Shown in pieces: positions 34,525 through 44,954 of a stretch of DNA of 64,000 nucleotides. The notes beneath the pieces were generated by a model, which made no database searches, was not told the DNA's origin, and saw only the letters and a program-made list of their open reading frames with translations. Source of the stretch: Advenella mandrilli (lineage in GTDB: Bacteria; Pseudomonadota; Gammaproteobacteria; Burkholderiales; Burkholderiaceae_B); the NCBI RefSeq assembly GCF_016595155.1, contig NZ_JAENGP010000012.1:1-64000 (forward strand). The letters run 5' to 3'. Numbering within the stretch: the stretch's first letter is position 1; every line of letters begins with the position of its first letter. The translations under genes were made by a program, and so were the position numbers.

Positions 34525-35564
34525 TATAAAATATCGAAAATTGGGTTGATTAAATAAGGAGTTAAGTTGCTAAATCTGCTTGTTCTCATAAGAAAATAGA
34601 ATAATGATAAAAATATAAATATACCAGTTGCGAATGAGGTATTAATTTTTTTAAATGCAAATGGAAAAAGTAAAATAAGTGTCCATTGGAAATATGATAA
34701 GAAACGTTGTGGTCCAGAAGCACTTGTTTCTAGCATGGCAATGGGTATAATTAAACTTACACCACAAATGTAAAAGGTAAACAATTTGGTATAAATTTGA
34801 TCTTTAATTTTGTAATAATATTGGATAAAATATAAAAAAATTGCTATTAAAATAAAAAAAGCTAAAGTTATTAGGCCTCCAGCGGATTCTGAAACCTGAG
34901 CGTATCCTTCATAGCGTTTATTAGTGCTTGCGAAGTAATTTATTATTAAACTACTTGATAATAAAGAAAGAATAAAAGAACCTAATATTTTATATATTAA
35001 TTTAATATTTGTATTTGTTATAAAATAAAATGGCAGCATGAAAAGAGCGGATGTATGAAATAATGATGCTATGGCACATATAAAAATATAAGGAATTAAT
35101 TTTTTTTCTAATAAATATGGTGTTGCTAATGTAAAAATAGCCATAGCCAAACCCTGGCGTAAACCATTAAAGAAAAAAGTATAACTTCCTAAGGTAATAA
35201 ATAAAAAAATAGATAATGTATAGTTTATGCTATATTTGTTAAGTGTTTTTAGATAACAATAAACTACAATTAAGCCAGAAATAAAAAATAACCAAAAATA
35301 ATTATGTGTCAGATGGAGTAGTCCGTATACTAATAACTGATAACCAAATTCGCCATCGCTATTAAATTTAAAATAAGATGTATCCAGTTGACTTACAAAG
35401 TCCCAGACATAAGCACCAGAGTCAGTACCTACACGAGAGCTACGGATACCAGCAAATAATGCTAAAGTAATCAATGGAAGCCAAAAAGCATTACGATTAA
35501 ACGCTTTTTTAATTAACATTACCCAACTTACTACTAGACTAAGAACTAAAAAATATGGGAACAT
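34524..35564 (-). CDS. EpsG-family O-unit/capsule polymerase (Wzy candidate)
   Basis: The 346-residue protein has about ten hydrophobic segments and the EpsG-type periplasmic motif FAGIRSSRVGTDSGAYVWDF near 40-60, as well as FFFNGLRQGLAMAIFTLATP. It is the only multi-span protein of the locus besides the flippase, so it is the likely Wzy polymerase that joins repeat units in the periplasm under control of Wzc. Confidence 0.85.
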   Translation of the reverse strand: MFPYFLVLSLVVSWVMLIKKAFNRNAFWLPLITLALFAGIRSSRVGTDSGAYVWDFVSQLDTSYFKFNSDGEFGYQLLVYGLLHLTHNYFWLFFISGLIVVYCYLKTLNKYSINYTLSIFLFITLGSYTFFFNGLRQGLAMAIFTLATPYLLEKKLIPYIFICAIASLFHTSALFMLPFYFITNTNIKLIYKILGSFILSLLSSSLIINYFASTNKRYEGYAQVSESAGGLITLAFFILIAIFLYFIQYYYKIKDQIYTKLFTFYICGVSLIIPIAMLETSASGPQRFLSYFQWTLILLFPFAFKKINTSFATGIFIFLSLFYFLMRTSRFSNLTPYLINPIFDIL

Positions 35565-35583
35565 TTATTTTATAATATAAAAA

Positions 35584-36781
35584 CTAAAAAGATATAGCAC
35601 GAAAGGCAGCAACATTTTTATTTTTCATTGCTTTAATCATAAGATTTTGTCTTGAGGTTAAAATAATTTTTTCTGTACTGTCATTTGTCAAGATGGGGAT
35701 GAGCTTTTCAAACATAAAGAGTAAGTCATTATCAGGCAAATAAAAAGTTCTTGAATTTAAAAAAAACGGTTGCTTCCTCAACTATTTTTTTATAAAAAAT
35801 AGTATCGATATTTAAATTTAATCTTTTCATTTCATTAATGCAAAAATTGATCATATAAAAATGATCATAACCTAAATTTTTTGCTTTTATAGAATGTGTA
35901 ATAGAATTAGGGGTTTTTCGATATAAATAACCTACAACTCCAAGGTCAGCATATACAGTGCATCTACGCATGACTATTTTTAAAATAATACCATCTTCCC
36001 AACATAAACCTCTAGGAAATCTTATGTTATCAAACATCCTTCGATGGTATATTTTTCCCCAAGGATAACCTTCTGCGATTTTATAAATATTATCTAAACC
36101 AGTAATAATAGACGATTGAATTTTATCAGGGTTATTTTTAATATTATTAATATCATAATCAGTTTCGAATGTATAGAGTTTAAATCCAACAACATCAATA
36201 TTTTTATTTATCCTAATTAAATTCATTGCTTGATTCAAAATATTGTTACAAATCAAATCATCTGAATCAACAAAAGTAATAAATCTACCTTTTATATTAT
36301 TTAAAGCAGTATTACGTGCCTCTGAAACGCCACTATTTTTTTCATGATATATTATTTTAATATTATCGTATTTTAATTTTATTTGATTACAAATATTTTT
36401 TGTATTATCTGTGGAGCAATCTTCTACAACTATTATTTCATAAGTAAACGTTAAGTTTTGACTTGAAATAGATGCAATACATTGATCAATATATTTTTCA
36501 ACATTATAAGCGGGTACTATAATTGATAGCTCTACATATTCATCATTAAGGTAGTTATGATTTTTTTCTGGTAGTAGAGGGATATCTTTTTTAAATATGG
36601 GTTGAGCATTTCCATTTTTGTTTTTATGAAAAATAGTATGGTAATAATATTTACTATATCTTGATGTTTTGTATAAAATGAAAATAAGATTAGTTAGTAA
36701 AAAATTATCGAAAAATAGATTTATATTTTTCAGTTTTTGATTAATTATTTTTTTTAAATTTTTATCAGTAAAGTTTTTCAT
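35584..36781 (-). pseudogene. glycosyltransferase family 2, frameshifted near its C-terminus at an A8 tract
   Basis: The first frame (36781-35732) encodes a membrane-proximal N-terminus and a GT-A domain (LSIIVPAYNVEKYIDQCIAS, IIVVEDCSTDNTKN, FITFVDSDDLI). It reads VEEATVFF across a run of eight T on the minus strand (A8 at 35759-35766) and stops soon after. Skipping one base continues as LNSRTFYLPDNDLLFMFEKL and runs to 35584 with good coding character. The full protein would be about 398 residues. The lesion may be real, phase-variable, or an assembly error. Confidence 0.8.
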
Positions 36782-36828
36782 GAGGATAAGAGTTTTATTA
36801 AATTAAAGTATTGCTACTTGTCTAGTTG

Positions 36829-37920
36829 TTATTGCATTAATTTATAAATGGACATTAGCATATTTGAGTTTTCTGCAACATCAAATTTTTTTTCCTTTAA
36901 CTCATTAACTCTCTGTTCAGTTGAATATTTTTGTGTTGTGGTCATTAATAGATTCTCAACCCAGGCATTTACTGAATTAATAGGTAAAAATTTTACTAAA
37001 TTAACACCTAGGTCAACTTCCTGAGAAACTTGGTCTGATACTAAAGAATGTAAGCCTACAGTCTGGCTTTCTACAAGAACAACTGGAAACCCTTCGTGTA
37101 GCGAAGGCATGATCATATAGTCTGCACTTGCCATTAATTCTGCAACATCAGTACGCAAGCCTAGAAATTTTACACAATCAGACAGCGATTTTTTTTCTGT
37201 TTGTTGTTTTAGCTCATTCAATAAAACACCATTTCCAATAAAATACATGGTGAAGTTAATATTGCGTTTTTTTAATGCCTGTGCGATTTCTAGTGAAAAT
37301 TGATGATTTTTAACGGATAGCATTCGACCCACTTGAATGATTTTTAATGAAGTATCAGAAAATTTTTCCTGTATATAATTTCTGTTTTGTTCCGCTGTCA
37401 TTATCATCTTATGGATATCGACCGCATTTGGTAATAAAATCACATCTTTGCTATCTTTAAATAAGAATTTGGCTGCCTCTTTACCACAAGCTATTTTATG
37501 TGTAGCCAATTTTTTATTTTTATTTATCGACCATTTTTCATATAGCTTTACAATAATGCCTCTATATCCATCACTCGCATTATGCGAATGAGAAATACGA
37601 TATTTTACTCCAGCCTGTTTAGCTGCTATCAAATGAAATGCATTGCTTAACAGTATGTGAGCATGCACAATTTGATATTCTTGATGTGATTTTAAGAACT
37701 GGCGTAACTTAAACATACGCTGTATGGAGTTTTTAGCAATGATTGGAATGATTCTACCACCCAGTTGAATAATTTCAGTATCGTAATCACCTGGTTGATT
37801 TGTGAAAGTGACAAAATCAAACTGAATTTGAGTGCGATCAATATGTCGATATATATTCATCAACATGGTTTCGGCACCAGCTCGATCCATTTTTCCGATG
37901 ATGTGTAAAATTCGTTGCAA
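36829..37920 (-). CDS. glycosyltransferase family 4
   Basis: The 363-residue GT-B enzyme starts RILHIIGKMDRAGAETMLMN, has RISHSHNASDGYRGI in the acceptor domain and LKIIQVGRMLSVKNHQFSLE plus MPSLHEGFPVVLVESQTVGL in the donor domain. Such EpsF/CapM-like enzymes extend the lipid-linked oligosaccharide in the cytoplasm. It follows the pyruvyltransferase-like gene after one base. Confidence 0.9.
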   Translation of the reverse strand: MQRILHIIGKMDRAGAETMLMNIYRHIDRTQIQFDFVTFTNQPGDYDTEIIQLGGRIIPIIAKNSIQRMFKLRQFLKSHQEYQIVHAHILLSNAFHLIAAKQAGVKYRISHSHNASDGYRGIIVKLYEKWSINKNKKLATHKIACGKEAAKFLFKDSKDVILLPNAVDIHKMIMTAEQNRNYIQEKFSDTSLKIIQVGRMLSVKNHQFSLEIAQALKKRNINFTMYFIGNGVLLNELKQQTEKKSLSDCVKFLGLRTDVAELMASADYMIMPSLHEGFPVVLVESQTVGLHSLVSDQVSQEVDLGVNLVKFLPINSVNAWVENLLMTTTQKYSTEQRVNELKEKKFDVAENSNMLMSIYKLMQ

Positions 37921-37921
37921 G

Positions 37922-38971
37922 TTAAAGCTCCGAGATTAATGGTGAATAGTATTGTTGCAGCGATTGATATTGTGTTGGTTTTTGATTTTTATTAAGAGTT
38001 TCTTTGAAATGAAACTCATCAAAATTTTCTATAAAATGGATATATCCACAATCTTTAATCCAATTAATTGTACCTTTTATTTTATGATTATTATTTTGTA
38101 AAACGATACAAGGAGTTTGTGTTATATAACAAAAAATCATACCATGCAAACGATCAGTAACGACAAGTTCAGCTCCTTTAAATATACTCCAAATATTTGT
38201 TAATTCATGATTTCGTTCATCTATGCTTAAATTATTTCTACCAATATGCGTATCATAAAATTTTAAATTATTTTTAAAATGATTTTTTAATATTTTAAGC
38301 ATAGTATTTTGTTGTTGTTTAGATAATGATTTCTCTGCATCATCTCTTAGACATACTACTAAACCTTGACGTTTTTTTTGGTTTTGGCTTTGGTCTTGAG
38401 ATAGAACAATATCAGGAGTTAAAATAATTTTAACTTTAGGAAAAAGATCTTTCATTGTTAAATATGAAACTTCTTCACGTGCTACTAATACTAAATTTTT
38501 ATGAGAGTTATATACTTTCTTCGCTTTTTCTATCTGTTTTTTCCCAAAATTTGTATTTGAAAAATCTATGCTTTGGGGGAAAGAGATAATTTTGTTCTTT
38601 GGGTAAGATTTAATTACTAATTGTCGAATGTATTCAATTTGTTCATATAAATCTCCTATGTTTCCACCACCAATGATTGTAATTAAATCATCTTTCTGAA
38701 TATTTTTATTTAACCAATGTAATCCAGCAATACTTTGACTTATAGGTATTTCAATAATTTGGTAGTTAGAGTGTTTTTTTAAAAATTCAGTTTGAGAAAA
38801 TGTGATAGCTACATCGCCTAAATTTCCATAATCGGCCGCAAGAAAAATGTATGCTTTTTTTTTGTTTTTATCTAAGTTAATTTTAGAAAAGATATTTGTT
38901 TTTTTATATTTTTCAAAAACTAAGCGTAAATTATATTTTATCTTGAATGGAATGATTTTCTTGAAATTCAT
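37922..38971 (-). CDS. polysaccharide pyruvyl transferase family protein
   Basis: The 349-residue protein has FLAADYGNLGDVAITFSQTE near 43-62, ITIIGGGNIGDLYEQIEYIR, and late in the chain VVTDRLHGMIFCYITQTPCI, the D-R-x-H-G motif of the CsaB/PssM fold. The family moves pyruvate from phosphoenolpyruvate onto sugars as a ketal, adding negative charge, but some members have other roles. It sits between two glycosyltransferase genes with spacers of one base. Confidence 0.87.
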   Translation of the reverse strand: MNFKKIIPFKIKYNLRLVFEKYKKTNIFSKINLDKNKKKAYIFLAADYGNLGDVAITFSQTEFLKKHSNYQIIEIPISQSIAGLHWLNKNIQKDDLITIIGGGNIGDLYEQIEYIRQLVIKSYPKNKIISFPQSIDFSNTNFGKKQIEKAKKVYNSHKNLVLVAREEVSYLTMKDLFPKVKIILTPDIVLSQDQSQNQKKRQGLVVCLRDDAEKSLSKQQQNTMLKILKNHFKNNLKFYDTHIGRNNLSIDERNHELTNIWSIFKGAELVVTDRLHGMIFCYITQTPCIVLQNNNHKIKGTINWIKDCGYIHFIENFDEFHFKETLNKNQKPTQYQSLQQYYSPLISEL

Positions 38972-38972
38972 A

Positions 38973-39971
38973 TTATTTTTTACACAGTGCTATAGCTATA
39001 ATTAAAGATGTTAACTTGTGTTTAATTAAAAAAGTATAGATTTTATCTTGAATATTTTTGGGTTGATAAAGTAATATATTTTTTTCTACTTCTTTATCAG
39101 TTATTATTTTTTTTACAAATTGAAATTTTTCAATTGAAGTTAATTGATTTTTATAACTGAATAGATTGTGAACACAATAACGAACACCACCTATATTATT
39201 ATGAGCCAATGTTTCTTTTGTATTTGTAAATTTCCAGGTATTTAAAAATTCTTTTAATGCTAAACCTTTTTCTTTGACTAAATCAAAACTATTTGCATGA
39301 AAAGTTTTCATTAGGGTAGGGACCTCTCTATTAATGTAATGATAATATGCATTATCATTGAAATAAATTGTGTCAGATTTAGTATAAACTAATGAGTTAA
39401 ATAATATATCTTCTACAAGAGAAATGCCTTTAATGAATCTTAATTTATTTTTTTCTAAATATTCTCGTTTATATATTTTGTTCCATGCATATCCTAAAAG
39501 ACCTAATGTGGATTCATCTAATTCTAAAGATGTATCTCCTTTTTTCCAGATTGCTGGTTTAGGAATTTTTTTTATTCTTTTAATTAAATTTTCATTTATG
39601 TCAGTATTGTCTTGAAAATAACCAAATATAATAAAATCAAGTTTATTTTTTTCTAATATGGTAATATTTTCTTCTAATAAATTTGATTCTATCCAGTCAT
39701 CAGAATCGATAAAATAAATGTATTCTCCTTGAGATCTATCTAGTCCATAATTACGAGCATCAGACAAACCACCATTCGTTTTTTCTAATATATGAATACG
39801 ATTATCATATTTTGCATATTCTAATGCAATTTCTTTACTCTTGTCTGGTGAACCATCAATTACAACTAATAATTCAAAATCTTTAAAGCTTTGGTTTTGA
39901 ATAGATTCAATAGATTTCGCAATGTATTTTTCAACATTATAAACAGGTAAAATAATGGAAATTTTTGGCAT
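38973..39971 (-). CDS. glycosyltransferase family 2
   Basis: The 332-residue enzyme has KISIILPVYNVEKYIAKSIE at the start, LLVVIDGSPDKSKEIALEYA, and GEYIYFIDSDDWIESNLLEE with the D-x-D site. The C-terminal 100 residues are Lys-rich with a hydrophobic tail (TSLIIAIALC), perhaps for membrane contact. It lies directly downstream of the flippase gene with a spacer of three bases. Confidence 0.9.
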   Translation of the reverse strand: MPKISIILPVYNVEKYIAKSIESIQNQSFKDFELLVVIDGSPDKSKEIALEYAKYDNRIHILEKTNGGLSDARNYGLDRSQGEYIYFIDSDDWIESNLLEENITILEKNKLDFIIFGYFQDNTDINENLIKRIKKIPKPAIWKKGDTSLELDESTLGLLGYAWNKIYKREYLEKNKLRFIKGISLVEDILFNSLVYTKSDTIYFNDNAYYHYINREVPTLMKTFHANSFDLVKEKGLALKEFLNTWKFTNTKETLAHNNIGGVRYCVHNLFSYKNQLTSIEKFQFVKKIITDKEVEKNILLYQPKNIQDKIYTFLIKHKLTSLIIAIALCKK

Positions 39972-39974
39972 AAG

Positions 39975-41507
39975 TTAATATTTTTCTTTTTTTGTAATCA
40001 TAGTTTTTAAAAAAATAATTTCATTTTTGTTAATACAAAAACTAAGTAAATATATAAGGATTAATAATTCAATTAAAAATGAATTTAAAATAAATTCATT
40101 AAAATTTATGTTCTCTGAGTAATGTTGAAATTTCTTGCTGAGAAATAATATAGTGGCTAATAAAACTATTACGGCTATGATATCTTTCAGATAACTGGAG
40201 ATATATTCAAATTTGGCGTTAATATTTTTTATAAAATAAAAAAAACGGAATAATAAAAGTAGAATAGCAATAAAAAGACTAGTTAAAAATGCAATAGTAA
40301 TAGGCGTATTTAATTTTAAAAGAATGTAGGTGATGGGTAAGTTGATAATAAGTATTGATGATACAATTAATTGGTATCTTTTAATATTTCCAAAAGCATG
40401 TGCTGACATCCAAAATGGACCTGATGCAGATTCAATTATAGTTACAATAATAATAATTTGACAAAAATACACTACATGTTCTGGTAAATTACTATCCAAC
40501 CATAATTCTAGTAAAAATTTTGTATAAATTAAAAATGGAAGAGAAATAAATAATATTAAGAATAGAGAGTATCTTGATGCATTTAAAACTAAATTACGGT
40601 GTCTTTCTAAGTCTTTGTGAGTCAAAGACTGAACGATTTGAGGGTTAAAAGCAGTTTGTAAATTTGATACGAAGGTATGTACCAATGCGTTGAGCTGGTT
40701 TGCAATTGCTATAGATGCATTTATTGCAACTCCAAAGAAAATATTAAATAATATTGATATGCCCTGGTTAGAACTTAATAAAGATACTTGTCCAAATAAA
40801 TTCCAGCCTGAAAAATAAATCATTTCTTTTGTTAGCTGTTTTTCTTTTTTGAATTTATATCTACTTTCTGAACGAAAATTTTTAAAGACGTATCCATAAT
40901 AAAAACTGGTTGTGCAAATTGTTACAATAAATAATAAAAAACTATATAAAATTAAAACATCAATTTCTTTAAAGGAAATAAGTAAAAAGACAGTGGCTAG
41001 TTTAGCTAATGCTTCAAATATGCCAATATAGGCATAAAACTTCATTTTTTCTTTGGCTAATATTATAGACTGATAAGGAATGTTAATAATATTAATGATG
41101 GTTGTTGCAATAGCAAATTGATAAACAATATTGGCAGCAACTATTCGCTCTGCTGTAAAATTTAATTTGTTATTTAGAAACCATAATCCAATGGTTTCTA
41201 ATAATACTAATATTATTAGGGAAATAACAATATGAATATTTAATGCGATACAAAATATATCATTAACTTTTTCTTTGCAGCCAGAAGCAATGCTAATATT
41301 TAAATATCGTTGTGTGCCACTACGCATGGCAGAGTTTAAAAAGGTAAACAGTACAACAAAACCTGCAATTAAATTGAATAAACCAAAATTTTCAACGCCT
41401 AAGGTATTATATATAACACGTGTTGTATATAAAGAAATTCCTATGATTAAAATCATTCTAAAATATAGGAATATAGTGTTTAGGAAAATGGTTTTGTTAG
41501 CCAACAT
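39975..41507 (-). CDS. Wzx-type polysaccharide flippase (MOP family)
   Basis: The 510-residue protein has 12-14 hydrophobic segments and the MOP-family start (FRMILIIGISLYTTRVIYNT, LGVENFGLFNLIAGFVVLFT). It moves the undecaprenyl-linked repeat unit to the periplasmic face. The gene is strongly A+T-rich. Together with the polymerase at 34524 it defines a Wzx/Wzy-dependent rather than an ABC-dependent pathway. Confidence 0.92.
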   Translation of the reverse strand: MLANKTIFLNTIFLYFRMILIIGISLYTTRVIYNTLGVENFGLFNLIAGFVVLFTFLNSAMRSGTQRYLNISIASGCKEKVNDIFCIALNIHIVISLIILVLLETIGLWFLNNKLNFTAERIVAANIVYQFAIATTIINIINIPYQSIILAKEKMKFYAYIGIFEALAKLATVFLLISFKEIDVLILYSFLLFIVTICTTSFYYGYVFKNFRSESRYKFKKEKQLTKEMIYFSGWNLFGQVSLLSSNQGISILFNIFFGVAINASIAIANQLNALVHTFVSNLQTAFNPQIVQSLTHKDLERHRNLVLNASRYSLFLILFISLPFLIYTKFLLELWLDSNLPEHVVYFCQIIIIVTIIESASGPFWMSAHAFGNIKRYQLIVSSILIINLPITYILLKLNTPITIAFLTSLFIAILLLLFRFFYFIKNINAKFEYISSYLKDIIAVIVLLATILFLSKKFQHYSENINFNEFILNSFLIELLILIYLLSFCINKNEIIFLKTMITKKEKY

Positions 41508-41656
41508 AAAATATTTTTATTTTAAAGAAATACTGATTTATTCATTTTTTAGTCAAGTGGCATGTGCTTCAGCACATAAGTGAATATCTATTGTGACTGA
41601 AGGGCATCCAGGGGAAATAAATCAGTGTTTCCTTAACTTTGTTATTTCAAACGTAT

Positions 41657-42663
41657 TCAACTCATACTTCGAGATTGCACTAACAAAAATCTTAAGAGAC
41701 GCAGCATTCGAAATCGTAATAACAACAAGATTGCAGTCTGTCCGCGGCTTACTTTTATTTTTAATTTCCAGTTAAAGCATGTTTTGACTAGTTGCGAATT
41801 CCTGATTTTAGCCAGCTCATCAAGCTGCGTACTTTTATCCAGCCGCATTGCATTGGAAAGAAGCCACGGGACAATATGACTAAGATAGTATTTTGTAATA
41901 TCGGTTCGAACGCTATTGTTCAAACCTTCATTGGAGTGCTCATGTACAAGCAATCTTCCTTTGAAGTGGTGCTCCATGTTTTCAAGTAAGCCTGGTTTGT
42001 AGGTCGGACTTGAAAGAGAACCTTGGGTTTCATTATACGAATATAAAACATCAGGAATCCTAACGATATACTGCGCCTTGCTCACCGCTTGCAAGTTGAA
42101 AATTGTGTCTTCTCCCAGCTTCATGTTCTCGTCGAACCTAATGTGTTGCAACAAGCTTGAGCGGAATATTTTTGTCCAAGGGAACCAGAACAGCTCATGA
42201 TCACCATTAACGTTGGCAAGCAGTTCATGCCCTCCAGCTTCATGGCGAACCGGCTTAGGTGAAAATATGCGTGCTTGTTCATTGAGAAGTTTTCGCTCGT
42301 ATCCATATACAACAATGTCAGGCGTATCCCTGCACGCAAGTAGCAATTCTGAAACGTAAGTTGGGGCTATGCAGTCATCACAATCAACAAAACCAATATA
42401 ATCCCCTCTTGCGAGCTCTAACCCTACATTGCGTGCAGCAGAAGGTCCTTTGTTTTCTTGATGCACATAGTGAACCCATTCCAAACGTTCGGCATACTCT
42501 CGTCCAATAGCACCTGAGTTATCTGTGGAGCCGTCATCTATAAGAATCAATTCTATAGTATACCCATTGGCAGCTGTAATAATACTTTCTACGCAGCGGT
42601 GTAAATGAGCCTCACCGTTAAATACTGGTGTAATTAGGGATATTTGCGGGGGGGGGCGCTCAT
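41657..42663 (-). pseudogene. glycosyltransferase family 2 with a C9 tract after the start codon (OFF frame)
   Basis: ATG 42663 lies four bases after the wzc stop. It reads ATG-AGC-GCC and enters a run of nine C, after which this frame stops within three codons. With ten (or seven) C the frame joins QISLITPVFNGEAHLHRCVE, the usual GT2 start, and then LILIDDGSTDNSGAIGREYA, GDYIGFVDCDDCI and the rest to 41657, giving about 335 residues. Without the tract only a TTG-initiated form lacking the first nucleotide-binding strand is possible. The gene appears switched off in this sequence. Confidence 0.82.
42648..42656 (-). repeat. homopolymeric C9 tract, candidate phase-variation switch
   Basis: Nine consecutive G on the plus strand (C on the minus strand) lie within the third to sixth codons of the glycosyltransferase gene. 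Poly-C/G tracts of this length near the start are classical slipped-strand switches for surface polysaccharide genes. Confidence 0.75.
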
Positions 42664-42667
42664 CTTG

Positions 42668-44896
42668 CTATGCATTAGAGCCATACTCATAAGTTGAATA
42701 TTTGTAATACCCATACTTGGCACCATACCTGCGGTTCTTCGCAACCATATCATTAAAGACGACACCCTTAACCTGCCCACCGGCCTGTCGTATGCGTTTG
42801 GCAGACTCATCCAGTTCACCCAGAGTGGTTTCATTGGCACGTGCCAGCAGGAAGGTGGCACCAGCATGGGGCGCCAGTGCCATGGCATCAGATACGGCCA
42901 GTACTGGGGCACTGTCAATCAGAATCAGATCATAATGTTTGGAAAGCTGGTGCAGTTTTTCAATAGCTTGTGCGGATAGCAGAAGTTCTGATGGGTTGGG
43001 GGGCAATACACCGGTACTCATGAAATCTACGTTGGGTAGTATATTTTTATGTATAGCCTGTTCTATCCCAATGGTGCCACTAATGAATTCACTGACCCCA
43101 TTGTTACGTTGTTTGCCGAAGTATTGGTTAATATAGCCTTTACGTAAGTCGGCATCAATCAGCAATACTTTTTTATTGGCAGAGCCCAGTACAGCTGCAA
43201 AGTTCACGCTTATGAATGACTTTCCAATACCTGGGGTAGGGCCGGAAATGAGTACGATATTGTTAGTCGCTTCCAGCATGGCAAACTGTAATGCCGTGCG
43301 TAGGCTGCGCAGGCTTTCAATAGCCGGGTCTTGCGGGGCTACGTAAGCCAGTACATGGTTGCCTGGTGTTTTACTGGTAGCTTGCAGGTATTGCGTAGTT
43401 TGCTGTAATGAACGTGGTACGGTGGCAAATACATGCATGCCCAGGTTACTTTCAATTTCATTGGCTTCTTTAATGCCGGGGTGCAGCATGCTGCGCACAA
43501 TGGCAACGCCTGTGCCCAACATTAGGCCTAATAAAACACCCATCGCCAGTACAAGTACCTTTTTGGGTTTAATGGGGCCGCCGGGTACAACGGCTTCATC
43601 AATTACTCGTACATTACCTACCTTGCCTTCTTTAACCAGTCGCAATTGTTGGGCGCTGTTAAGTAGGTTCACGTACATTTCGCTGTTCACCTTTACGTTG
43701 CGGGTAAGGGTAAGCAGTTGTTGTTCAAGTTCCGGCATTTTCTTAACGCTGGTGGTAACCTTGGAGATTTCTTTGTTAAGGGCGGCAATTTGCTGGTCTA
43801 TGGCTTTAATGCTGGGGTGGGCGGCGGTAAATTGGGGGGTTAATTCACGGCGTTTTTGTTGTAGTTCCAGCAGTTTCAGTTGAAGGTTAACGGTTGTATC
43901 TAAAGATGCCTTTCCTTCGGCACCAAGGTCAAAAGTGCCCTTGCTGTCACGGAATTCGGTGTACTGACTTTCAGATTCCTGCATTTGCTTTCGCAGTTCT
44001 GGCAGGAAGGCATCCAGAAAGCTTAAAGATTTATCGGCTTCAGCCGCTTTGCGGTCAATGTTTTGTTTTACATAAACATTACCCAGCGTGTTTAGAATTT
44101 CAGTAATTAATCGGCGATCTGGCCCTCCCAGCGTAACTGCCAGCATGCCAGATTGTTTGCCTTTTTCGGTTACCTGCAGTTGGCTTTGCAGCTGATTAAT
44201 TTTTGCCTGGCGCGAGGTACTGATTACGGTAAAGGCTGCGCCGGGCTTGGCTTGCAGGCTGGCAATGTTAACGCGGCCTGGCTCACCGTTATATAAGAAC
44301 TCATGGGTTTGGTCGGTTGGGCCGCTTACCAGTAAATCATTGTCTTCGGTGAATAAGTCATAACCGGTTTCGGTGGCAACCAGTTTAAGTTCCATGCCGA
44401 GTAAGGCTGCAGGCACATCCAGCTGGCTTAGGCGAATGCTTTCGGTACCTGATACATAACCGCCAAAACCAAAAATGCCCGGTTCTGACAGCCCATTGGC
44501 CCGTTTGGCCAGCCAGCGGCCAATAATGGGTAGGTAATCAGGGGTGGCGCTATTGTTTAGTTGCAGGCGGTCTACGGTTTCACCAATTACCAGTCGCGAA
44601 CGCAAAATTTCAATTTCAGCGGCTACCGGTGAACCGGTATCAAACAGCAGGGCCAGTTCGCCCATAGCCGGATTTGCACCGCTTTGGTTCTGCTCTACCT
44701 GAATCATGGTGTTGGATTGGTAGATGGGGGTGCTGAACATGGCGTAGGCAATGGCCAGCAGGGTGCAAACGCAGGTTATGGCAACAATCAGCCATTTGGC
44801 ATCTAAAATAGTGTCAAGAATGGCCAGTAAATCAATTTCGTCATTGTCTTTTTGTTGTCCTAGTGACGAAGATGGGTTTTGCTGAGGAGGGTTCAT
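42668..44896 (-). CDS. wzc: Wzc-type tyrosine autokinase / polysaccharide co-polymerase
   Basis: I choose ATG 44896 (MNPPQQNPSSS), giving 742 residues; a longer upstream reading overlaps wzb. Two membrane helices (about 35-55 and about 460-480) flank a periplasmic Wzz domain with coiled coils. The cytoplasmic kinase has a Walker A motif (ISGPTPGIGKSF, near 550), LLIDADLRKGYINQYFG, and DLILIDSAPVLAVSDAMALA. The tail is a tyrosine cluster (YGAKYGYYKYSTYEYG) for autophosphorylation. It governs chain length and export together with Wza and Wzb. Confidence 0.95.
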   Translation of the reverse strand: MNPPQQNPSSSLGQQKDNDEIDLLAILDTILDAKWLIVAITCVCTLLAIAYAMFSTPIYQSNTMIQVEQNQSGANPAMGELALLFDTGSPVAAEIEILRSRLVIGETVDRLQLNNSATPDYLPIIGRWLAKRANGLSEPGIFGFGGYVSGTESIRLSQLDVPAALLGMELKLVATETGYDLFTEDNDLLVSGPTDQTHEFLYNGEPGRVNIASLQAKPGAAFTVISTSRQAKINQLQSQLQVTEKGKQSGMLAVTLGGPDRRLITEILNTLGNVYVKQNIDRKAAEADKSLSFLDAFLPELRKQMQESESQYTEFRDSKGTFDLGAEGKASLDTTVNLQLKLLELQQKRRELTPQFTAAHPSIKAIDQQIAALNKEISKVTTSVKKMPELEQQLLTLTRNVKVNSEMYVNLLNSAQQLRLVKEGKVGNVRVIDEAVVPGGPIKPKKVLVLAMGVLLGLMLGTGVAIVRSMLHPGIKEANEIESNLGMHVFATVPRSLQQTTQYLQATSKTPGNHVLAYVAPQDPAIESLRSLRTALQFAMLEATNNIVLISGPTPGIGKSFISVNFAAVLGSANKKVLLIDADLRKGYINQYFGKQRNNGVSEFISGTIGIEQAIHKNILPNVDFMSTGVLPPNPSELLLSAQAIEKLHQLSKHYDLILIDSAPVLAVSDAMALAPHAGATFLLARANETTLGELDESAKRIRQAGGQVKGVVFNDMVAKNRRYGAKYGYYKYSTYEYGSNA

Positions 44897-44954
44897 GAAG
44901 TACGTAGGTAAATAGGGAAGTAGGGTGGAAGCAAAGCCGGTTGGGAAAGCGTGC

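Noticed and set aside
42551-42663. Treating the TTG at 42550 as the true start of the GT2 gene
   Set aside because: It would omit the first nucleotide-binding strand (SLITPVFNGE) that is intact upstream in the same frame. The C9 frameshift explains the gap.
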